10,107 bases of DNA from Desulfotomaculum sp. Its GTDB lineage: Bacteria > Bacillota > Desulfotomaculia > Desulfotomaculales > Nap2-2B. This document shows positions 6,884 through 10,107 of this stretch, piece after piece. Positions within the stretch are counted from its first letter, which is position 1. Every line of letters starts with the position of its first letter. Under the pieces are notes generated by a model that was not told the DNA's origin, ran no database searches, and was given only the letters and a program-made list of their open reading frames with translations. The translations under genes were made by a program, and so were the position numbers. The DNA is taken from contig DOTD01000060.1 of the NCBI GenBank assembly GCA_003513005.1, forward strand, positions 1-10,107, in the 5' to 3' direction.

Positions 6884-7497
6884 AACAGAAGCTCAAAATA
6901 TGTCTCAATTTGCTTGGTCACCCCACAAATTTTCGCATATCTCATTAACAGATTCAGGTTGCGGTTATGGTTTTTAATATACTCTAATATCATTTCTTTA
7001 ATAATATCTTTTCCTATCTTTTTACGGTGCTTTATACAATCACAGATGGTTTTCTCTTTATTGTATATTTTTACTTCGTGCTTACCGAATTTAATTTTTT
7101 CAATACCTGCGCTGAAAATCTCCGGTGAAAAATAGTATAGTTTAACCGGCGGGTAATCGGGCAGCTTAACTCTCGATTTCCTGCTGACAGCGACAGATAC
7201 TTCCCAGGGGTTGTGGGTAGTCAGGTTGTGGTAGGCGAGAGCCGAAAGCAGACAGATAACGCCGTTTGGAATGGCTATTGCTACATCCAGAAGGAAGGAC
7301 CCAACGTTGTCTTTCATGTCAACCCAGCGGTAAAGGCCTCTTTTTATACGCTCAATCTCGCCCTTTTCCAGAAGCTCGTTGAGGTATATATTATGGATAC
7401 CGACCTTGGTTATGTCTTTAGTATGGGCATAGCCATTGCTACTCTTAAAAATATTGTATATCTTTTTATAAATCTCATCTTTCATTTCATTGCACAT
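6880..7497 (-). CDS. abiEi: AbiEi antitoxin / transcriptional regulator
   Basis: A 205-residue protein with an N-terminal winged-helix region (about residues 22-57, AHTKDITKVGIHNIYLNELL then EKGEIERIKRGLYRW) followed by a domain with LLSALAYHNLTTHNPWEVSV, typical of AbiEi antitoxins. Family members repress their own promoter and neutralise AbiEii without direct protein contact. The order antitoxin then toxin and the four-base overlap are standard for abiE. The ATG at 7497 has only a weak AGG close by. A second ATG four codons in is an equally good start. Confidence 0.88.
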   Translation of the reverse strand: MCNEMKDEIYKKIYNIFKSSNGYAHTKDITKVGIHNIYLNELLEKGEIERIKRGLYRWVDMKDNVGSFLLDVAIAIPNGVICLLSALAYHNLTTHNPWEVSVAVSRKSRVKLPDYPPVKLYYFSPEIFSAGIEKIKFGKHEVKIYNKEKTICDCIKHRKKIGKDIIKEMILEYIKNHNRNLNLLMRYAKICGVTKQIETYFELLL

Positions 7498-7818
7498 CCT
7501 GATAGAACGATCGGCATTATTTTATTTTAACATTAATTATTAAAAAGATATTGACCTCAACAAGGGCAAAAATATAGATAGTACAAGGGTTATGGCGGCT
7601 GATTTGTCTTTGATAAATATTAAGGACAATTTAGATAAGTGCCGAATATTATATCATTATTATATCATTATTATAACCGTTATTTGGAAAAAAGATAGAT
7701 GTTTTTTTGTTTCCACTTTTGGGGGTTGTACGAGGTATCCTTCGTGAAAAAAACACATAGAAAAAATAGCGAAAGGAAAGAAATATTAGTATTACAGACC
7801 TGGTTTAAGGAGAGTACA
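7498..7818. other. AT-rich intergenic stretch upstream of abiE and of the ywbE stub
   Basis: This 321-base stretch separates the divergent abiE operon from the ywbE stub. On the minus strand TTGAGG is followed after 17 bases by ATTAAT upstream of abiEi, a weak promoter candidate. On the plus strand an ATG at 7592 opens about 50 codons (MAADLSLINIKDNLDKC), but there is no ribosome site and the frame runs through a tandem repeat, so I do not call it a gene. AGGAG lies 8 bases before the ywbE stub ATG. Nothing else is recognised. Confidence 0.4.
7648..7680. repeat. Tandem 11-bp repeat ATTATATCATT
   Basis: Two perfect adjacent copies of ATTATATCATT (7648-7658, 7659-7669) are followed by a partial third copy (ATTATAACCGT). 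It lies in the gap upstream of abiE, 150 bases or more from the abiEi start, so it is probably slippage rather than an operator. Confidence 0.8.
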
Positions 7819-7884
7819 ATGGCCCGAAAAGAACGTGTGAATATTAAACCGGGAATTCGCGTTATTTTAACAGCCTATATTTAA
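7819..7884 (+). pseudogene. ywbE: Truncated N-terminal copy of ywbE
   Basis: An ATG with AGGAG 8 bases upstream opens MARKERVNIKPGIRVILTAYI and a TAA. The first 15 residues nearly match the complete YwbE-family gene starting at 9358 (MDGKERVNIKPGIRV), and the DNA of 7828-7863 is identical to 9367-9402 except at 7857. After codon 15 similarity stops abruptly and the conserved core (DQRTGK, HPHGIKV, GRVKQI) is missing. It is a stub left by duplication or insertion. Confidence 0.85.
7828..7863 (+). repeat. Direct repeat shared with 9367-9402 (ywbE 5' end)
   Basis: Thirty-five of 36 bases match between 7828-7863 and 9367-9402 (T at 7857, C at 9396). The repeat covers the start of ywbE in both places and brackets the relBE and hicB genes. 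The high identity indicates a fairly recent duplication. Confidence 0.85.
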
Positions 7885-7956
7885 GATTTTATGACTAGCG
7901 CTGGACTTGAAACAGTGAAAAGCTGGTAATTAAGACATTTTCGCCGTTGTGTTAAA

Positions 7957-7970
7957 GGGTATACATACCC
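7957..7970. repeat. Short palindrome GGGTAT-AC-ATACCC
   Basis: Perfect 6-bp arms around a two-base centre, just past the stop of the minus-strand toxin remnant. It is too short and lacks a T-run, so it is not a convincing terminator; it may be a protein-binding site or chance. Confidence 0.45.
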
Positions 7971-7983
7971 GATTTCAAGGCGT

Positions 7984-8199
7984 TTACCCTCCTGCTTGCG
8001 TTTGTCGCAGCTGTTCTTCAATAGCACGTCCACCATATATAATGCGGATAACTACGACTGTTATTTTTGCCTCCACAGGCAAATAAAATACTAAATAATT
8101 GTCTATTGGCAAAACCCGCAAGCCTTTGCTGTGCCACGGCTCTTTTTCATAAAGACGATACCGCAGCGGCATTTCATTCAGCTTTTCGACCATGTCCAT
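7984..8199 (-). pseudogene. RelE/ParE-type toxin, N-terminally truncated
   Basis: The sequence MVEKLNEMPLRYRLYEKEPW, then HSKGLRVLPIDNYLVFYLP and VVVIRIIYGGRAIEEQL, is the C-terminal two thirds of a RelE/ParE-superfamily mRNA interferase or gyrase toxin. Family members are 90-110 residues and begin with a strand and two helices ('M.y.v.it..A..Dl..I..Yi'). That first part, about 30 residues, is missing. The homologous frame extends upstream only to about 8226 (QNQSRRIMDM) and then meets the antitoxin stop. The ATG at 8199 lies inside the old gene and has no good ribosome site. Without its N-terminal helices the toxin is unlikely to fold or to bind the antitoxin normally. The order antitoxin then toxin is standard. 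Confidence 0.72.
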
Positions 8200-8221
8200 G
8201 ATCCGCCGTGATTGATTCTGC

Positions 8222-8527
8222 TCATATTTTATAATCCCGGCGCATTTTTTCGGCGACGTTTTCCGCAGAAACGACTCTTCCGGCAGTTAGATCAGCCAGA
8301 CCTTTCTCGATCTCAGCATTGAATTGCTCTTCGGTAAGTATACTCACTGACAGCGGTTTACTTTGTGGGAGCTTCAATTCAAATGGAATACCTCGTTGAA
8401 GCACAACCTGTCTGAGAAAAAGTCCGATTGCATTTGACATCGGGATACCGAGTTGCTCTAAAACAAGCTCCGCCTGTTCTTTGACTTCCGGCTCGACACG
8501 GGCAAATATATTTGATGTTCTTGCCAT
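8222..8527 (-). CDS. RelB/DinJ-family antitoxin
   Basis: A 101-residue protein opening MARTSNIFARVEPEVKEQAE and containing LEQLGIPMSNAIGLFLRQVV then LQRGIPFELKLP, the ribbon-helix-helix DNA-binding half of RelB/DinJ antitoxins. The C-terminal half (EEQFNAEIEKGLADLTAGR to RRDYKI) is the toxin-binding tail and looks complete. I place the start at the ATG at 8527, which has AGGAGG 8 bases upstream. The earlier in-frame GTG at 8536 lies inside that ribosome site. A promoter with a palindrome over its -35 sits just upstream, consistent with autoregulation. Because the adjoining toxin is truncated, this may be an antitoxin without a working partner. Confidence 0.85.
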   Translation of the reverse strand: MARTSNIFARVEPEVKEQAELVLEQLGIPMSNAIGLFLRQVVLQRGIPFELKLPQSKPLSVSILTEEQFNAEIEKGLADLTAGRVVSAENVAEKMRRDYKI

Positions 8528-8533
8528 AATGAA

Positions 8534-8541
8534 CACCTCCT
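8534..8541 (-). promoter_or_regulatory. Ribosome binding site of the RelB-like antitoxin
   Basis: AGGAGGTG read on the minus strand. It overlaps the GTG at 8536 and so decides the start in favour of the ATG at 8527. Confidence 0.75.
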
Positions 8542-8552
8542 ATTCTGTTACT

Positions 8553-8581
8553 ATTATGCCTGATTGTATTGCAAAATGCAA
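8553..8581 (-). promoter_or_regulatory. Promoter of the RelB-like antitoxin
   Basis: On the minus strand TTGCAT is followed after exactly 17 bases by CATAAT (five of six -10 bases), placed 26 bases before the antitoxin ATG. The -35 is poor (three of six), as expected for a promoter whose -35 is shared with an operator. Confidence 0.5.
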
Positions 8582-8582
8582 T
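8568..8582. promoter_or_regulatory. Palindromic operator candidate ATTGCA-AAA-TGCAAT
   Basis: Perfect 6-bp inverted arms around AAA overlap the -35 of the antitoxin promoter. RelB-type ribbon-helix-helix proteins bind such short inverted repeats, so this is the natural autoregulation site. Confidence 0.55.
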
Positions 8583-8834
8583 CGGTTAGCTGAGAATATC
8601 CAGCGAATCGCTTGTTTGCCCTATTGGTTGAGTCACGGCTGCCGGAAGCTGTTTTCTTAGGCGGGATTTTGCTATTCTTTTTATGCAACTGTATTTAACA
8701 ACGGTAATTGTTTAAGCCTAGCTAGAACTCATTGACACATGCCACTATATACGGTACTATTATACAGGTTGCGGGTGGGGGATAAGGTTGAAATATGTTG
8801 GCTATGATAAAACTCCTTAAAGGGATGGGCGAAG
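8583..8834. other. Intergenic stretch between the divergent relB-like and hicB-like genes
   Basis: Apart from the promoter at 8732-8760 I see no gene here. I looked for a hicA-like frame before hicB, with its conserved GSHH-type motif, and found none. A short peptide just before hicB (MIKLLKGMGEDD) is too short to interpret. Confidence 0.5.
8732..8760 (+). promoter_or_regulatory. Sigma-A-type promoter ahead of the hicB-like gene
   Basis: TTGACA (perfect -35) is separated by exactly 17 bases from TACTAT (four of six -10 bases), about 75 bases before the hicB-like ATG. It points at that gene and nothing else follows it, so the gene has its own transcript. Confidence 0.6.
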
Positions 8835-9200
8835 ATGACTAAAAAAAACCTTGAATATTATCTTGGGCTTCCTTACAAGATAGTCCTTTACCCCGCCGAA
8901 GAAGGCGGCTATGCCATTGAAATTCCGGAACTTCCCGGCTGCGTCAGTCAGGGGCAAACCCTGGAAGAGGCATACGAAATGATACAAGACGCAAAAAAAG
9001 GTTGGATTGATCTTGCTCTGCAAAATGGAAATCCAATTCTTGAACCAGCCAGGGCGGAAGAATACTCCGGCAAGTTTAATATCCGTATGCCCAAATCCCT
9101 CCACCGCATCCTTGTCGCAAAAGCCAAAGAAGAGAAAGTCAGCCTTAATCAATACATTAACTATCAATTAGCCCGCGGTGTCGGGTACTCGATCAAGTAA
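8835..9200 (+). CDS. hicB: HicB-family antitoxin, apparently solitary
   Basis: A 121-residue protein with the partial RNase H-like HicB fold at residues about 13-70 (YKIVLYPAEEGGYAIEIPEL, PGCVSQGQTLEEAYEMIQDA, GWIDLALQNGNPI), followed by a C-terminal DNA-binding segment (FNIRMPKSLHRILVAKAKEE then SLNQYINYQLARG) of the ribbon-helix-helix type. HicB normally neutralises HicA, a small mRNA interferase with a double-stranded-RNA-binding-like fold, and represses the hicAB promoter. No hicA is visible on either side. The ATG at 8835 has an AAAGGG sequence upstream. The frame is complete and well conserved, so it may act as a stand-alone regulator or be what remains of a hicAB pair. Confidence 0.85.
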   Translation: MTKKNLEYYLGLPYKIVLYPAEEGGYAIEIPELPGCVSQGQTLEEAYEMIQDAKKGWIDLALQNGNPILEPARAEEYSGKFNIRMPKSLHRILVAKAKEEKVSLNQYINYQLARGVGYSIK

Positions 9201-9357
9201 GATGAGTTTTTTCAATTAGTGTGTGTGAAGAAGGAACAGACGATGTTATTGGCGTTTCTTTATAGAAATCGGTCTAGCAACTGCATGAGGGACAACCATT
9301 TACTTATAGCTGTATGTATTAGAATAGCAGACACAGAGCTGTCTCAAGGAGACTTTC

Positions 9358-9564
9358 ATGGACGGGAAAGAACGTGTGAATATTAAACCGGGAATCCGCG
9401 TTTTGATTATTCAAAAACAAGATCAGCGAACCGGAAAAACAACCGAGGGGGTAGTTGAAACCATCCTCACCAGGCCGGCCGTTCATCCCCATGGCATAAA
9501 AGTACGTCTTGTTGGCGGCCTGGTGGGAAGGGTCAAGCAGATCATTCCTGAAGGAGAACGCTGA
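9358..9564 (+). CDS. ywbE: YwbE family protein
   Basis: A 68-residue protein with the conserved YwbE (DUF2196) pattern: N-terminal RVNIKPGIRVLI, then KQDQRTGKTTEGVVETILTR, then HPHGIKVRLVGGLVGRVKQI. The family is a small all-beta protein of unknown function, common in Firmicutes and some proteobacteria. AAGGAG lies 6 bases before the ATG. The stop TGA shares its A with the ATG of the next gene, so the two are coupled. A truncated second copy of its 5' end lies 1.5 kb upstream. Confidence 0.9.
   Translation: MDGKERVNIKPGIRVLIIQKQDQRTGKTTEGVVETILTRPAVHPHGIKVRLVGGLVGRVKQIIPEGER
9367..9402 (+). repeat. Direct repeat shared with 7828-7863
   Basis: This is the copy of the 36-base repeat that lies within the intact ywbE. 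One base differs from the upstream copy (C at 9396). Confidence 0.85.
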
Positions 9565-9902
9565 TGAACATTCAAATATTTGGCGCGGTAAAATGTTTTG
9601 ACACAAAGAAGGCGGAGAGGTATTTTAAAGAGAGAAATATTAAATTTCAATGGATTGACCTTTATAAATACGGATTGAGTAAAGGCGAGTTCGCCAGTGT
9701 GAAGGCCGCGGTAGGCCTGAATAATTTATTCAACCAGGAAACAGCCGAATATAAGAAGCTCAATCTTCAATTTATCAGCAGCGCCGGTATGAGGGAGAGA
9801 ATACTTTTAGAAAACCCCAGGCTTTTTAAAACTCCGATTGTCCGGAACGGCAGGCAGGCCACGGTTGGCTATCAGCCTGATGTGTGGAAGGACTGGGAGT
9901 AA
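9564..9902 (+). CDS. ArsC/Spx-family thioredoxin-like protein
   Basis: A 112-residue protein starting MNIQIFGAVKCFDTKKAERY with the single active-site cysteine (C14) after the first strand, then KFQWIDLYKYGLSKGEFASV. It ends FKTPIVRNGRQATVGYQPDV, the 'l.rPiv..g....vGy..e.w' end shared by ArsC, Spx and YffB proteins. There is no CxxC, so it is not Spx in the strict sense; the CFDTKKA motif is nearer the YffB/ArsC-like branch. True arsenate reductase activity cannot be claimed, as no ars genes are nearby. It overlaps ywbE by one base and is followed 26 bases later by trpB, so all three may share a transcript. Confidence 0.82.
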   Translation: MNIQIFGAVKCFDTKKAERYFKERNIKFQWIDLYKYGLSKGEFASVKAAVGLNNLFNQETAEYKKLNLQFISSAGMRERILLENPRLFKTPIVRNGRQATVGYQPDVWKDWE

Positions 9903-9928
9903 GCCAGGACAAAAAGGGAGAATTGGAT

Positions 9929-10107
9929 ATGTCAAGAGGACGGTTTGGAATCCACGGGGGGCAGTATATTCCCGAGACTCTGATGAACGCGGTAATCGAG
10001 CTGGAAGAAGCATACAACCACTTTAAGGACCTTCCCGACTTTAAAGAGGAATTGGAGGATTTGCTCAAAAATTATGCGGGGCGTCCTTCGCTGCTTTATT
10101 ACGCGGA
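9929..10107 (+). CDS. trpB: Tryptophan synthase beta subunit, N-terminal part (continues past the window)
   Basis: MSRGRFGIHGGQYIPETLMN, AVIELEEAYNHFKDLPDFKE and NYAGRPSLLYYA are the canonical start of the TrpB1 type. An AGGGAG sequence lies a few bases before the ATG. Fifty-nine codons are visible with no defect. The PLP lysine and the rest lie beyond the edge. TrpB joins indole with serine in the last step of tryptophan synthesis. It does not overlap the decayed trpB copy at 4810-5174, which holds only the opposite end of the protein, so the two cannot be compared within this window. Confidence 0.93.
   Translation, partial: MSRGRFGIHGGQYIPETLMNAVIELEEAYNHFKDLPDFKEELEDLLKNYAGRPSLLYYA

Noticed and set aside
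7592..7747. A 50-codon plus-strand frame upstream of the ywbE stub
   Set aside because: It has no ribosome site, runs through a tandem repeat and has a low-complexity peptide.
8817..9167. Long minus-strand open frame opposite hicB
   Set aside because: It is a shadow of the well-supported hicB frame, with no ribosome site and no recognisable domain.
9188..9218. Terminator after hicB (ACTC ... GAGTTTTTT)
   Set aside because: The stem is only about four base pairs with a long loop, too weak to call.

Overview
The window looks like part of a low-to-mid GC Firmicutes chromosome, plausibly a clostridial or Peptococcaceae-type anaerobe. This rests on AGGAGG-type ribosome sites, a YwbE-family gene, and TrpA/TrpB sequences of Firmicutes style; the genus is a guess. 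Base composition is strongly mosaic. GC-rich stretches of old chromosomal genes (about 1-150, 2085-3240, 4760-5940) alternate with AT-rich stretches (helicase, 3240-4750, abiE). No rRNA, tRNA, CRISPR array or transposase was recognised.

Layout from left to right: (a) the tail of an unidentified gene; (b) a UPF1/DNA2-like superfamily 1 helicase missing its N-terminal region and split by a one-base frameshift; (c) a frameshifted C-terminal piece of an AddB/RexB-like PD-(D/E)XK nuclease protein and two further scraps; (d) an AT-rich minus-strand cluster of small genes (unknown small protein, zinc-ribbon-like remnant, DUF3467-like gene with an in-frame stop, intact DUF5678-like gene, possible aspartic-protease remnant); (e) a decayed trpB'-trpA' pair; (f) an abiEi-abiEii toxin-antitoxin operon on the minus strand; (g) a 21-codon truncated copy of ywbE; (h) a relB-type antitoxin with an N-terminally truncated RelE/ParE-type toxin; (i) a solitary hicB-type gene with its own promoter; (j) an apparently healthy ywbE, an ArsC/Spx-like gene, and the start of trpB running off the right edge.

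The window reads as an insertion and decay zone beside the trp locus. The left trp piece carries the end of TrpB plus TrpA, while the right edge carries the beginning of TrpB, so parts of the locus are present twice in permuted order. ywbE is likewise present as an intact copy and a stub. Between these duplicated ends sit three toxin-antitoxin modules: abiE looks complete, relBE is damaged in the toxin, and hicB lacks a visible hicA. The best candidate for something poorly described is the minus-strand small-gene cluster at 3266-4714, but most of its genes appear broken here. An intact relative would be needed to judge it.
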